Source: an uncultured Christensenellaceae bacterium
GTDB taxonomy: Bacteria > Bacillota > Clostridia > Christensenellales > Pumilibacteraceae
Reading direction: 5' to 3'
Assembly: GCA_910587595.1 (NCBI GenBank)
Contig: CAJULQ010000003.1
Coordinates: 26,730-90,729, forward strand
Length of the DNA stretch: 64,000 nucleotides
The position numbers and the translations under genes were made by a program. Positions 41,195-50,787 of the stretch are shown piece after piece; the first letter of the stretch is position 1; every line of letters starts with the position of its first letter. Under the pieces are notes generated by a model. It saw only the letters and a list, made by a program, of their open reading frames with translations, ran no database searches and had not been told where the DNA came from.

Positions 41195-42745
41195 ATGAAA
41201 GATAAAAAGTTTTTGGGAATAGAGCTTGGGTCCACGCGTATCAAAGCGGTGCTGATAGACGCGGGCGGCGCGGTGCTGTGCGCGGGCGGCTACGAGTGGG
41301 AAAACACGCTGACCGACGGCTATTGGTCGTATGCGCTCGAGGACGTGGAAAAGGGCTTGCAAGCGTGCTATGCCGCGCTTACGAAAGCCTATGCGGCCGC
41401 GTACGGGCAACCGCTCGCCCATATAGACGGCATGGGCGTGTCCGCCATGATGCACGGGTATTTGGCGTTTAACGCGCAAGACGAACTGTTGGTGCCTTTT
41501 CGCACGTGGCGCAACACAAACACGGCGCGCGCGGCCGCGGCGCTCAGCGATGCGTTGCAATGCAACATGCCCATGCGGTGGAGCGCGGCGCACTATTACC
41601 AAGCGGTGCTCGATAAAGAGGAACACGCGGGCAAGGTGGCGCATTTACATACGTTAGCAAGCTATGTGCACTATCGGCTCACGGGGCAAAACGTGATCGG
41701 CGTGGGCGACGCGAGCGGCATGTTCCCCATACAAGATAACGACTACGACCGCGCGCGCATACAAACGTATAACGAGTTGTTGCGGGCGCAAGGCGTGCAA
41801 AAGGATATCTACGAACTGTTGCCGCGCGTTTTAACGGCGGGGCAACATGCGGGCGCGCTTACGGCCGCGGGCGCAAAGTGGCTGGATCCGAGCGGCGCGT
41901 TACAAGCGGGCGTGCCGTGCTGTCCGCCCGAAGGCGATGCGGGCACGGGTATGGTGGCCACCGACGCGGTGCGCGAAAATACGGGTAACGTATCGGCGGG
42001 CACGTCGGCGTTTGCCATGGCGGTGCTCGATAAGCCGCTTACAAAAGCGTATCCCGAAATCGACATGGTGACCACGCCCGACGGCAAGCCGGTGGCCATG
42101 GTGCACGTGAATAACTGCACGTCGGAGATCAACGAGTGGGTGGGCTTGTTTTACGAGGCGGCGCGGCTGTGCGGCGCGCAAACGGACAAAGGAGAGCTGA
42201 TCGCCAAGCTGTTTGCCCTTTCGCGCGAGAGCGACGGCGAGTGCGGCAAATTCGTGGGGTATAACTATTTGTCGGGCGAACCCATTGCGGGCGTGGAAAA
42301 AGGCGTGCCCATGATCATGCGTTTGGCCGACGGAGAAAGCAACCTTTCAAACTTTATGCAAATGCATATTTATTCGGCGGTGGCCACGCTCGGCATGGGC
42401 ATGGAGATTTTGGCGGGTGAAGGCGTTGCGGTGCAACGCATGTGCGGGCACGGCGGGTTTTTCAAATCCGAATACGTAGGCGCGGCCGCCATGAGCGCGG
42501 CGGTGGGCGCGCCCGTCACGGTGCTTAAAAACGCGGGCGAGGGCGGCGCGTGGGGCATTGCCTTATTGGCCGCGTTCGCGGCGCAAAACAAGGCGACGTT
42601 ACCCGACTTTTTAGAGGACGTTTTCCGCAACGAGCAAAAGAGCACGGTGTGCGCGAGCGAGCAAGACAAGAAAAAATACGCCGCGTTCATGGCGCGGTAT
42701 AAAAAATATGCGGGCGTGGAAAAAGCGGCCGCGGAGGTGGAGTAA
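41195..42745 (+). CDS. FGGY sugar kinase, probable L-ribulokinase
   Basis: 516 residues. The FGGY fold is clear: phosphate-1 loop GIELGSTRIKAVLID at the start, a substrate segment with VSAMMHGYLAF, the kinase domain GDAGTGMVATDAVREN and NVSAGTSAFAM, and the adenosine segment GHGGFFKSE near residue 410. FGGY kinases phosphorylate pentuloses. Location between the exo-arabinofuranosidase and araD, and before an arabinose/fucose-type isomerase gene, points to L-ribulose. It is closer in look to XylB-like proteins than to the classical AraB, so xylulose or ribulose remain open. It sits 2 nt before araD. Confidence 0.87.
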   Translation: MKDKKFLGIELGSTRIKAVLIDAGGAVLCAGGYEWENTLTDGYWSYALEDVEKGLQACYAALTKAYAAAYGQPLAHIDGMGVSAMMHGYLAFNAQDELLVPFRTWRNTNTARAAAALSDALQCNMPMRWSAAHYYQAVLDKEEHAGKVAHLHTLASYVHYRLTGQNVIGVGDASGMFPIQDNDYDRARIQTYNELLRAQGVQKDIYELLPRVLTAGQHAGALTAAGAKWLDPSGALQAGVPCCPPEGDAGTGMVATDAVRENTGNVSAGTSAFAMAVLDKPLTKAYPEIDMVTTPDGKPVAMVHVNNCTSEINEWVGLFYEAARLCGAQTDKGELIAKLFALSRESDGECGKFVGYNYLSGEPIAGVEKGVPMIMRLADGESNLSNFMQMHIYSAVATLGMGMEILAGEGVAVQRMCGHGGFFKSEYVGAAAMSAAVGAPVTVLKNAGEGGAWGIALLAAFAAQNKATLPDFLEDVFRNEQKSTVCASEQDKKKYAAFMARYKKYAGVEKAAAEVE

Positions 42746-42747
42746 AG

Positions 42748-43446
42748 ATGCTCGAACAACTCAAAGAACGCGTATGCGAACAAAATTTGTTGTTGGTAAA
42801 ACACGGCTTGGTGGTGTTCACCTGGGGCAACGTGAGCGCGATAGACCGCGCGAGCGGTTTGGTGGTTATAAAGCCGAGCGGCGTGTCTTACAACGCAATG
42901 TGTCCCGACGACATGGTGGTGGTGGATCTCGACGGCAACACGGTGGAGGGAAAATACCGTCCGTCCAGCGATACGCCCACGCACATATATCTGTATAAAG
43001 CGTTTGCCGACGTGGGCGGCATCGTGCATACCCATTCCACGCATGCCACCGCTTGGGCGCAAGCGGGCAGAAGCATTCGTCCGTTCGGCACCACGCACGC
43101 CGACGCGTTTTACGGCGCGGTGCCCGTTTCGCGGGCGCTGACGCAAGCCGAAGTGCAAAACGAATACGAACTGAACACGGGCAAGGTGATCGTGCAAACG
43201 TTTGCGGGCAAAGATCCCCATGCCATTCCCGCCGTGCTCGTTAAAAACCACGGGCCGTTCACGTGGGGCGACAGTCCCGAAAAGGCGGTGGAAAACGCGG
43301 TCACGCTGGAGGCGGTGGCGCACATGGCGCAACTCACCGAACGCATACAACCCAACGCGGGCGAAGTGGACGCCTACCTTTTGGATAAACACTACTATCG
43401 CAAGCATGGCAAAAACGCCTATTACGGGCAAAACAAAACAAAATAA
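42748..43446 (+). CDS. araD: L-ribulose-5-phosphate 4-epimerase
   Basis: 232 residues. Class II aldolase fold with the phosphate-binding start VFTWGNVSAIDR, the KPSGVSY loop, and the zinc ligands in IVHTHSTHATAWA (His94 and His96) plus a later NHGPFTWG. An Asp in SSDTPTH aligns with the Asp that precedes the zinc site. It makes D-xylulose 5-phosphate from L-ribulose 5-phosphate. It is 2 nt after the kinase and 24 nt before the isomerase, completing the three-step cytoplasmic route. Confidence 0.94.
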   Translation: MLEQLKERVCEQNLLLVKHGLVVFTWGNVSAIDRASGLVVIKPSGVSYNAMCPDDMVVVDLDGNTVEGKYRPSSDTPTHIYLYKAFADVGGIVHTHSTHATAWAQAGRSIRPFGTTHADAFYGAVPVSRALTQAEVQNEYELNTGKVIVQTFAGKDPHAIPAVLVKNHGPFTWGDSPEKAVENAVTLEAVAHMAQLTERIQPNAGEVDAYLLDKHYYRKHGKNAYYGQNKTK

Positions 43447-43470
43447 AACCGTCACGGAGGAGAGAACGAT

Positions 43471-44940
43471 ATGAACAATATTCCTTGCATCAAAGTGGGC
43501 ATTGTGGCCGTTTCGAGAGATTGCTTTCCCGAAAGTCTGTCGGTGAACAGAAGAAAAGCGCTGGTGGCCGCATACACGAAAAAGTACGGCGCGAACGATA
43601 TTTACGAGTGTCCTATCTGTATTGTGGAATCGGAAACGCAAGCCATACAGGCTGTGGAAGATTTGAAAAAAGCGGGGTGCAACGCTTTGTGCGTGTATCT
43701 CGGCAACTTCGGTCCCGAAATTTCCGAAACGTTGTTGGCGCAAAAATTCGACGGACCCGTCATGTTTTGCGCGGCGGCCGAGGAGAGCGCCGCCCACCTT
43801 ATGGACAACCGCGGCGACGCCTATTGCGGTATGCTCAACGCCAGCTATAACTTGAAACTGCGCAACACAAAAGCGTATATCCCCGAATATCCCGTGGGCG
43901 ACGCCGACTATTGCGCCAACCTCATTCATGAATTTTTGCCCGTGGCGCGGGCGATCGTGGGGCTGAACGACTTAAAGATCATTTCGTTCGGGCCGCGTCC
44001 GCAAAACTTTTTGGCGTGCAACGCGCCCATCAAACAGCTGTATAACATCGGCGTGGAAATAGAGGAAAACTCCGAACTCGATCTCTTCGAGGCGTTCCAC
44101 AAGCACGATGGCGACAAGCGCATCGCCGATGTGGTAAAAGATATGGAGCGCGAGCTTGGCAAGGGCAACAAAAAGCCGGAGATCTTGCATAAGCTGGCGC
44201 AGTACGAACTGACGCTCACCGATTGGATCGAGGCGCACAAGGGCAGCAAAAAATACGTGGCGATCGCGGGCAAGTGCTGGCCGGCGTTCCAAACGCAATT
44301 CGGCTTTGTGCCGTGCTACGTGAACGCTCGCCTTACCGGTCGCGGTATTCCCGTGAGTTGCGAGGTGGATATTTACGGGTGCTTGAGCGAATATATCGGC
44401 GCGTGCGTCAGCCAAGACGCGGTAACGCTTTTGGACATCAACAACAGCGTGCCCGAAGATATGTTCGACGCCGACATAAAAGGCAAGTTCGATTACACGT
44501 TCACCGACACGTTCATGGGCTTCCATTGCGGCAACACGTGCAGCAGCAAGGTGTGCAGCCCCACCATGAAATACCAAAAGATCATGGCGCGCAGTTTGCC
44601 CGTGGAAGTGACCAACGGCACGTTAGAGGGCGATTTACAAGCGGGCGACATCACTTTCTACCGTTTGCAGTCTACGGCCGACAACCGCTTGTACGCCTAT
44701 GTGGCGCAAGGCGAGATCTTGCCCGTGGCCACCAAGAGTTTCGGCGGGATCGGCGTGTTCGCCATCAAAGAAATGGGCAGATTCTATCGCCACGTGCTCA
44801 TCGAAAACGGGTTCCCGCACCACGGCGCGGTGGCGTTCGGCCACTACGGCAAAGCGCTGTACGAGGTGTTCAAATATGTGGGCGCGGAGAAAATAGGATA
44901 TAATCAAAAAGAAAAATACCCCACCGAAAATCCGTTTTGA
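43471..44940 (+). CDS. L-arabinose/L-fucose isomerase family protein
   Basis: 489 residues, with CGGAGGAGAG before the ATG. Segments of the FucI/AraA-like superfamily are visible: an N-terminal Rossmann part (IKVGIVAVSRDCFPE), NALCVYLGNFGPE, FCAAAEESA, and the metal-binding part near VSCEVDIYGCLSEYIGA and TFMGFHCGNTCSS. It is not the classical AraA. Given kinase and AraD beside it, it probably converts L-arabinose to L-ribulose in place of AraA. The substrate is inferred from context. The operon ends at a strong terminator. Confidence 0.85.
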   Translation: MNNIPCIKVGIVAVSRDCFPESLSVNRRKALVAAYTKKYGANDIYECPICIVESETQAIQAVEDLKKAGCNALCVYLGNFGPEISETLLAQKFDGPVMFCAAAEESAAHLMDNRGDAYCGMLNASYNLKLRNTKAYIPEYPVGDADYCANLIHEFLPVARAIVGLNDLKIISFGPRPQNFLACNAPIKQLYNIGVEIEENSELDLFEAFHKHDGDKRIADVVKDMERELGKGNKKPEILHKLAQYELTLTDWIEAHKGSKKYVAIAGKCWPAFQTQFGFVPCYVNARLTGRGIPVSCEVDIYGCLSEYIGACVSQDAVTLLDINNSVPEDMFDADIKGKFDYTFTDTFMGFHCGNTCSSKVCSPTMKYQKIMARSLPVEVTNGTLEGDLQAGDITFYRLQSTADNRLYAYVAQGEILPVATKSFGGIGVFAIKEMGRFYRHVLIENGFPHHGAVAFGHYGKALYEVFKYVGAEKIGYNQKEKYPTENPF

Positions 44941-44993
44941 TCGTTTGCACAAAAAACTTGCAAACGCCATAGCAGAATAATTAAATGAAACAT

Positions 44994-45027
44994 AAAAAAG
45001 GCGGCTCTCTGTCGAGCCGTCTTTTTT
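44994..45027 (+). terminator. Terminator of the arabinose catabolic operon
   Basis: AAAAAAGGCGGCTC and GAGCCGTCTTTTTT form a 14-bp stem with one mismatch around a 6-nt loop. The similar hairpin at 57154-57187 ends the second half of the locus. Confidence 0.9.
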
Positions 45028-45060
45028 GTGTCGGCGCCGGCTTGCGGAGAGGGTTGTGGC

Positions 45061-45145
45061 GGGGGGGGTAAACTTGCCGAGCGATACAAAAAAAGTCAAT
45101 ATAATTCTACTTTGGGTCAATATTTCACTATACGGCGGGGGGGGG
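45061..45145. repeat. Two poly-G tracts in the GH127 leader
   Basis: Eight G at 45061-45068 and nine G at 45137-45145 lie in the 200 bp between the operon terminator and GH127. The second lies between a weak -35-like TTTCAC (45123-45128) and TATGTT (45149-45154), so slippage could change promoter spacing. A TATAAT (45100-45105) is an alternative -10. Confidence 0.7.
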
Positions 45146-45234
45146 TGCTATGTTAAACTATATATACATAAGGAAATATATTTGTTTGTTCGAATATATT
45201 TTTGTCTGCAAAGCCGAGAAAAAGAGGGAGCACG

Positions 45235-47046
45235 ATGAAAAAAAGACAAAATATAAGTGAATATTTGCGCTTTTCGCATGCGCAGTATAGCGGGCATGCG
45301 AATGATTTGGCGAGGTATATAGAGAACAAACAACTCGAAGATAAGGCGCTGTGGCAAAAGTTTATAAAGGTTTTTTCGGATCGCTCGGATATAGCGGACG
45401 AAGGGTGGCGTAGCGAATATTTCGGTAAGATGATGCGCGGCGCGTGCATGACGTATGCGTATACGCAAAGCCGAGAGCTGTATGAGATTCTCACGCAAGC
45501 GGTAAACGATTTGCTTGCCACGCAAGACGAATACGGCCGCATTTCGGGTTATGATATACCCCATGAGTTCCGCGGTTGGGACGTGTGGGGCAGAAAATAC
45601 GTGCTGGTGGGGCTTTCTTACTATTACGAGATCTGCCGCGACGAAAACCTAAAAGAAAGAATAATAAAGGCCATGTGCCGCCACGCCGACTATATGGTAG
45701 ACAAGATAGGGCGCGGCGCGGACAAAACAGACATAACGCAAACGAGCGAGTGGTGGGGCGGCGTAAACTCTTGCACCGTGCTGGAACCCGTTATACAGTT
45801 ATACAAACTGACGGGCGAAGAAAAATACAAAGCATTTGCCGAGTATATCCTATCTACGGGCGGTTGCCGCGACGGCAACCTTATAGAGTGCGTGAAAGCG
45901 GGTAAGATGCCGTATGATTTCCCCGAAACGAAAGCGTATGAAACCATGTCGTTTTTCGAGGGATTGCTCGCCTACTACGAGATAACCGCCGAAGAAGAAT
46001 GTTTGGACATCGTAAAGCGGTTTGCCGAGGCGGTGTATGCAAGCGACATAACGCTTATAGGTTGCGCGGGTTGCACGCACGAGCTGTTCGATAATGCGGC
46101 CGAAAAGCAGACCGAGTATTCGGACACGATCATGCAAGAAACGTGCGTGACGGTAACGTGGATGCGCTTATGCGCAAGGCTGTGGGAAAACACGCTCGAC
46201 GCAAAATATATGGATCGGATCGAGCAGTCGGCGCGCAATGCGTTTTACGGGAGCATCAACGTAAACGAGCTGGAGGGGTACAGTTTCGAGAAAAAGGGAC
46301 TGACGCCCGCGTTGCCGTTCGATAGCTACAGCCCGCTTTACAACAACGTGCGCGGGCGCGGCGTGGGCGGTTTCAAAGAGTTCCCCGACGGCGGCCACTA
46401 CGGGTGTTGCGCGTGTATCGGCGCGGCGGGCACGGCGTTGTATCCGCTGTATGCCGTTGTAAAGAGAGAACAAACGCTGTACGTCAATTTCTATTTGCAA
46501 GGAGTTGCTGTGACTGCGGCGCCGAGCGGACAGTCTGTGACCGTTCGATGCGCCACCGCGTATCCCGCCGACGGCGAGATGGCCATGGCAATAGAGTTGC
46601 AAACGGCCGAGCGGTTTTCGGTTGCGGTGCGCATACCCGAAGGTTGCGACGGCGCACAAGTGCAATGCGGCGGGGTGGATTACAAGGCCAAAAGCGGGTA
46701 TATGATTCTCGATAAGCTGTGGCAAAACGGAGATACCGTGACCGTGCGTTTGCCGCTCGAACTGCAAGCAACGCGCAAGAACGGCAAAACGGCCTTTACG
46801 TTCGGCGCGCTGGTGCTTGCCCGCGACGAGGCCAAAGAGGAGGGGGACATCACCGAAGAATTTGTCCCCGAACGGATAAACGGAAAGTTGCAATATGCCA
46901 CCGAGCAAGCCCGAAAGGGCGAACAATTGCGCATACTACTGATGTGCGAGAACCATAAAAAAATATTGTTGTCCGACTATGCGTCTTGCGGCAAGAATTG
47001 GACGGCGGCACGCAATCGCATGACGGTGTGGACCAATGCTCGTTGA
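45235..47046 (+). CDS. GH127 beta-L-arabinofuranosidase
   Basis: 603 residues from ATG 45235, with GAGGGAG 6 nt upstream; the upstream in-frame ATG lacks such a site. An (alpha/alpha)6 barrel is followed by beta-sandwich domains. The zinc-cysteine site of HypBA1 is conserved: Glu302 and Cys304 (QETCVTV) correspond to Glu338/Cys340, and Cys391/Cys392 (GGHYGCCACIG) correspond to Cys417/Cys418, one of which is the nucleophile. No signal peptide, so it acts on imported beta-L-arabinosides such as those of plant hydroxyproline-rich glycoproteins. It precedes a second ABC importer. Confidence 0.92.
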   Translation: MKKRQNISEYLRFSHAQYSGHANDLARYIENKQLEDKALWQKFIKVFSDRSDIADEGWRSEYFGKMMRGACMTYAYTQSRELYEILTQAVNDLLATQDEYGRISGYDIPHEFRGWDVWGRKYVLVGLSYYYEICRDENLKERIIKAMCRHADYMVDKIGRGADKTDITQTSEWWGGVNSCTVLEPVIQLYKLTGEEKYKAFAEYILSTGGCRDGNLIECVKAGKMPYDFPETKAYETMSFFEGLLAYYEITAEEECLDIVKRFAEAVYASDITLIGCAGCTHELFDNAAEKQTEYSDTIMQETCVTVTWMRLCARLWENTLDAKYMDRIEQSARNAFYGSINVNELEGYSFEKKGLTPALPFDSYSPLYNNVRGRGVGGFKEFPDGGHYGCCACIGAAGTALYPLYAVVKREQTLYVNFYLQGVAVTAAPSGQSVTVRCATAYPADGEMAMAIELQTAERFSVAVRIPEGCDGAQVQCGGVDYKAKSGYMILDKLWQNGDTVTVRLPLELQATRKNGKTAFTFGALVLARDEAKEEGDITEEFVPERINGKLQYATEQARKGEQLRILLMCENHKKILLSDYASCGKNWTAARNRMTVWTNAR

Positions 47047-47109
47047 AAAAAGATACTTAAGCGCACGAAACGGTGCGGCGGTATAAAAAGTCTTAAAGGA
47101 GAAAATGGT

Positions 47110-48900
47110 ATGAAAAAGTGGAAAAGCATGTTATTGCTCGCATTGTCGGCCGTGCTTTGTTTCGGGTGTTTTACGGGGTGTAAAGATCCCGACGCCGAAC
47201 TTAAGAAAAACGCAAAGTATACGTTGGCGTTTTGGTCGGCCATCACGCCCGCAAGCGATAAAGTGATGAAAGAGGTGATCGATACCTTCAATCGCACCAA
47301 TACCGATGGGATATACGTAAACGCCACCACCCGCGCCGACAGTTCGGGTATCGGCATGCAATTGGCCGGATCCAACCCGCCCGACGTGGTGTATACCGAA
47401 GACAGATACTTTAAGGGATATGCTTTGGATAAATATTTGGAGCCGCTCGACAAGTATGTGTCGCAATCGCAGTTGGTGGATCTGAACGATATTTGGCAAA
47501 GCACGGTGGAACGGTTCCGTTTCGATCCCGACACGGGGTATTCGGGCGGCGACAACACGTTGTACGCCTTGCCGCTCGACAACGACCCCACGGTGATCTA
47601 CTACAACAAAACGCAGTTCACCAATCAAAAGCTCAATATCATTTCCGTGCCCGAGGAAGAACTCTCGACATATAACAGCGCCAACGGCACGAACTATCTG
47701 CCGCACGGTTTTTACGAGTATGCGCAAAATCCGGATGCCGGCAACAAGGCGGTCACCAACGCAAACGCCATGATGCAAAACGGTAACGGCAAATATTACG
47801 TGTTTAATAACTTGATCCCCATGAATTGGGACGAGTTGCGCGAGCTTTCCGAACTGTTTACCAAATCGTACGGCTCTACGGCGGACACCACATACGGCTT
47901 TATGAACGAATGGTGGTTCTCTTACGGTTGGAGCGTGGGCGGCGATTGCCTCGAATGGGTGGAAGATCCCAACAAAGACGGTAACAATGCCGACGCGCAG
48001 TATATGTTCAGCTTGGGCGAAAAAACAAGCAACTATCTCGTGACCAAAGCGGTGGAAGTAAACGGTCACACGTATGCCGCGGATGAGCTGCTTTCTTACG
48101 ATGATAAGCACTATGTGCAAGATCACAAGGCGGACGCGGGTATTGCGGCGGCGATTGCCGACAAAACGCTGTATCCGTTGCCCTCCATTTACGACGCGTT
48201 CGTGGAGTTTTGCCGCTTGTCGCAATCCACGTCCAAATACGTAACCGACGGCATGAAAGGTTACGGCGTTTCGCCCACGCCTTCGCAAGTCAACCAGATA
48301 GGCAAAGATCGCTACTTTACGTCCGGTCAGCTTGCCATGCTGTGCAATGGCCTTTCGGCGGCGCACAATATCGGCCGCGCCATAGGCAAGAACTTCGAGT
48401 GGGACGTGGCGCCTTTGTACCAATACCGCGAATACGAAGCCGACGGCACGCTCAAAAACGTGAACGGCACCGATATAGTGGGCAAAAAAGCGGCGCATAA
48501 CGTGGTGCGCGGCTATGCGATCCCCGCCAACTCCAAGCAAAAAGACGCGGCGTGGAAACTGATTGAATATTTGGCAAGTGCGCAAGTGCAAGAAAAACTC
48601 ATTCCCGCCGAGTTGGGCGTGCCCGCCCGCAAGAGCGTGGCTAAGTCGAGCGCGTATCTCGATTGGAAAGCCGACTATGTGCCCGATAACAAAGCGGCGC
48701 TTGTAGAGGCGGCGGAGTATTGCACGGTGGGCGACTGGTCGTATATCGAAGACGGCGAATGGATCAATCCGTGGGCGGACGTATTGAATACCGACGTGCG
48801 CAACGGCAGCATGACGCTCGACTCGTTCTTCCGCCATAACTGTATCACCCAAACCAACAATATTCTGCAAAGGTATACGGCGCGCAAGGCGAACGGGTAA
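47110..48900 (+). CDS. ABC sugar-binding lipoprotein 2 (large form)
   Basis: 596 residues, with AAAGGAG before the ATG. Lipobox FTGC. Family 1-type binding protein features: YTLAFWSAITPASDKVMKEV, PPDVVYTEDRYFKGY, TLYALPLDNDPTVIYYNKT, WDELRELSELFTKSYG and GYAIPANSKQKDAAWKLIEY. It is longer than importer-1's binding protein because of insertions in the middle, including a disordered region with many Asn and Asp. It is followed after 11 nt by two permeases. The neighbouring GH127 suggests beta-L-arabino-oligosaccharides as ligands. Confidence 0.9.
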   Translation: MKKWKSMLLLALSAVLCFGCFTGCKDPDAELKKNAKYTLAFWSAITPASDKVMKEVIDTFNRTNTDGIYVNATTRADSSGIGMQLAGSNPPDVVYTEDRYFKGYALDKYLEPLDKYVSQSQLVDLNDIWQSTVERFRFDPDTGYSGGDNTLYALPLDNDPTVIYYNKTQFTNQKLNIISVPEEELSTYNSANGTNYLPHGFYEYAQNPDAGNKAVTNANAMMQNGNGKYYVFNNLIPMNWDELRELSELFTKSYGSTADTTYGFMNEWWFSYGWSVGGDCLEWVEDPNKDGNNADAQYMFSLGEKTSNYLVTKAVEVNGHTYAADELLSYDDKHYVQDHKADAGIAAAIADKTLYPLPSIYDAFVEFCRLSQSTSKYVTDGMKGYGVSPTPSQVNQIGKDRYFTSGQLAMLCNGLSAAHNIGRAIGKNFEWDVAPLYQYREYEADGTLKNVNGTDIVGKKAAHNVVRGYAIPANSKQKDAAWKLIEYLASAQVQEKLIPAELGVPARKSVAKSSAYLDWKADYVPDNKAALVEAAEYCTVGDWSYIEDGEWINPWADVLNTDVRNGSMTLDSFFRHNCITQTNNILQRYTARKANG

Positions 48901-48911
48901 GGTGGTTGCAT

Positions 48912-49853
48912 ATGGAAAATTCAACGCTTTTACCGCAAAGAGCAACGCGCGCGCGCAAGCGTATCAAAAAAGAAGAGATATACGGCACCGCTTTTGCTTT
49001 GATTCCGCTTGCGGGTTTTGCGCTGTTTAGCCTTGCGCCGCTGCTCATTGCGTTTTACACCATGTTCATGGGCATGGAAGGGTACCGTTTCGATACCATG
49101 CACTGGAACAGCTTTGCCAATTTCAAAGCCGCGTTCACCGACAAGCGGTTCGGTTTGTCGCTCGGCATCAGCGCCTACGTTACGTTGGGTCACATGATCG
49201 GCCTTGCGGTGAGTTTGGCAACCAGCGTGCTGTTGTCGCAAAAACTCAAAGGCAGCAAATTTTTCACCGTCTTGTTCTTTATTCCGTATATCTGTTCGTC
49301 GGTGGCCACGGCCATTATGTGGCGGCAGATGTTTAACGGCGGCAACGGTCTTATCAACGAACTACTTAAACTGTTCGGCAGTAAAAACGGCGTGGATTGG
49401 ATGAACGATCCAAAAGCCTACACGCCCATGCTGGTCATCGTGATCGCATGGCAAGCGCCCGGCTACGGTATCGTTATGTTCACGGCGGCGCTCACGGGCG
49501 TAAATCGCGCGCTGTATGAGGCGGCGCGAATAGACGGTGCGGGGCGTTGGAAACAGTTTACGGCCATCACCATGCCGGCCATAAGCCCCACCACCTTTTA
49601 TTTATTGCTGGCCGGTGTGATCAACGGATTGCTCACGTTCGACATTGCGCGTATCTTCACGGGCGACAGTTGGAGCGGCGCGGCGGGGCCTAAAGATATG
49701 GGCTTGACGAGCGTGCTGTATATCTACTACCAAGGCGTGCAATTTCGCAACATGCCCGTGGCGGCCGTGATGAGCATGGTGTTGTTTGTTATCATCATGA
49801 TCGTAACGGTGGTGAACTACAAGTTGGGGGATAAGTGGGTGAGTTATGACTGA
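48912..49853 (+). CDS. ABC sugar permease 2A (MalF-type)
   Basis: 313 residues from ATG 48912, with an N-terminal basic cytoplasmic tail (RATRARKRIKKEEI) and six predicted helices. The EAA loop is EAARIDGAGRWKQF. It belongs to the second importer of the locus and overlaps the next permease by 8 nt. As with the first importer, an ATPase gene is missing nearby. Confidence 0.92.
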   Translation: MENSTLLPQRATRARKRIKKEEIYGTAFALIPLAGFALFSLAPLLIAFYTMFMGMEGYRFDTMHWNSFANFKAAFTDKRFGLSLGISAYVTLGHMIGLAVSLATSVLLSQKLKGSKFFTVLFFIPYICSSVATAIMWRQMFNGGNGLINELLKLFGSKNGVDWMNDPKAYTPMLVIVIAWQAPGYGIVMFTAALTGVNRALYEAARIDGAGRWKQFTAITMPAISPTTFYLLLAGVINGLLTFDIARIFTGDSWSGAAGPKDMGLTSVLYIYYQGVQFRNMPVAAVMSMVLFVIIMIVTVVNYKLGDKWVSYD

Positions 49854-50772
49854 GCGTGCACTGTATTCGGACGGCGGCGTGCGCGTCGCTCCGCAAAAGA
49901 AAAAAGCAAAGAAAACAGACGCTTTGGCGTTCAAGATCGTTACCTATGTGTATTTGGCGTTGTTTTTGTTGGCGGTACTTGTTCCCTTTTATGTGGTGGT
50001 GGCAACGTCGCTGACGTCTTACGAAGAGATCATGTCCAAGCTGGAGTTTATCTGGTGGCCCAAAAAGGTTTCGTTCGAGGCGTATAAAACGGTGCTTATA
50101 GAAGACCGTTTGGCGCTGTACGGCATGAGTTCGCTGTTGCGCGGTTTTCTCAACACCATGTGGCAAGTGATACCCACCATGCTCGGCGGCTTGTTCGTAT
50201 CGGGGTTGGCGGCCTATGCCTATTCCAAATTGCGTTTTCGGGTAAAAAACGTTTTATATGTGATCACGCTTGCCACCATGATGATTCCCGGCGCGGCGCT
50301 CACCATGCCCACGTATTTGTATTACGATGCGCTCGGATGGTCGCACAGCGTGTTGCCCATGATGATCCCCGGATTATTCGGCAGCGCGGCCACCATATTC
50401 TTTATGCGGCAGTTCTTTGCGGGCATTCCCACCGATCTCATCGAGGCGGGAAAACTCGACGGCATGGGGTATCTGACCATGTACGTAAAGATCATGATTC
50501 CGTTGGCCGTGCCCGCGTTTTTGGCGCAAGGCATCTTTGCCTTTGTGGGCGGTTACAACAACTATATGGGGCCTATGCTGTATTTGCTGGACAACCAAAT
50601 GTTGTGGCCGTTACAGCTTGCGCTGGGGCAGTTGCAAGCGCAGTACGGAGCGGGCGACCAAGCCGTGCAGTGCGCGTCGGCCATAGTGGCCATGGTGCCG
50701 CTTTTGATCGTGTATCTTGTGTGCCAACGCTTTTTTATAGAGGGCGTGGCGGTAGCAGGACTAAAAGGGTAA
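49846..50772 (+). CDS. ABC sugar permease 2B (MalG-type)
   Basis: 308 residues, six helices after a Lys-rich cytoplasmic tail (VAPQKKKAKKTDALAF). The EAA loop is EAGKLDGMGYLTMYVK. The typical C-terminus VCQRFFIEGVAVAGLKG is present. Starts within the preceding gene, and the following glycosidase gene begins 15 nt after its stop. Confidence 0.92.
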   Translation: MTERALYSDGGVRVAPQKKKAKKTDALAFKIVTYVYLALFLLAVLVPFYVVVATSLTSYEEIMSKLEFIWWPKKVSFEAYKTVLIEDRLALYGMSSLLRGFLNTMWQVIPTMLGGLFVSGLAAYAYSKLRFRVKNVLYVITLATMMIPGAALTMPTYLYYDALGWSHSVLPMMIPGLFGSAATIFFMRQFFAGIPTDLIEAGKLDGMGYLTMYVKIMIPLAVPAFLAQGIFAFVGGYNNYMGPMLYLLDNQMLWPLQLALGQLQAQYGAGDQAVQCASAIVAMVPLLIVYLVCQRFFIEGVAVAGLKG

Positions 50773-50787
50773 AAACAGGAGGTTAAA

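Noticed and set aside
45152..45157. ArsR-type operator before GH127
   Set aside because: Only a single GTTAAA half-site; the partner half at the required spacing is missing.
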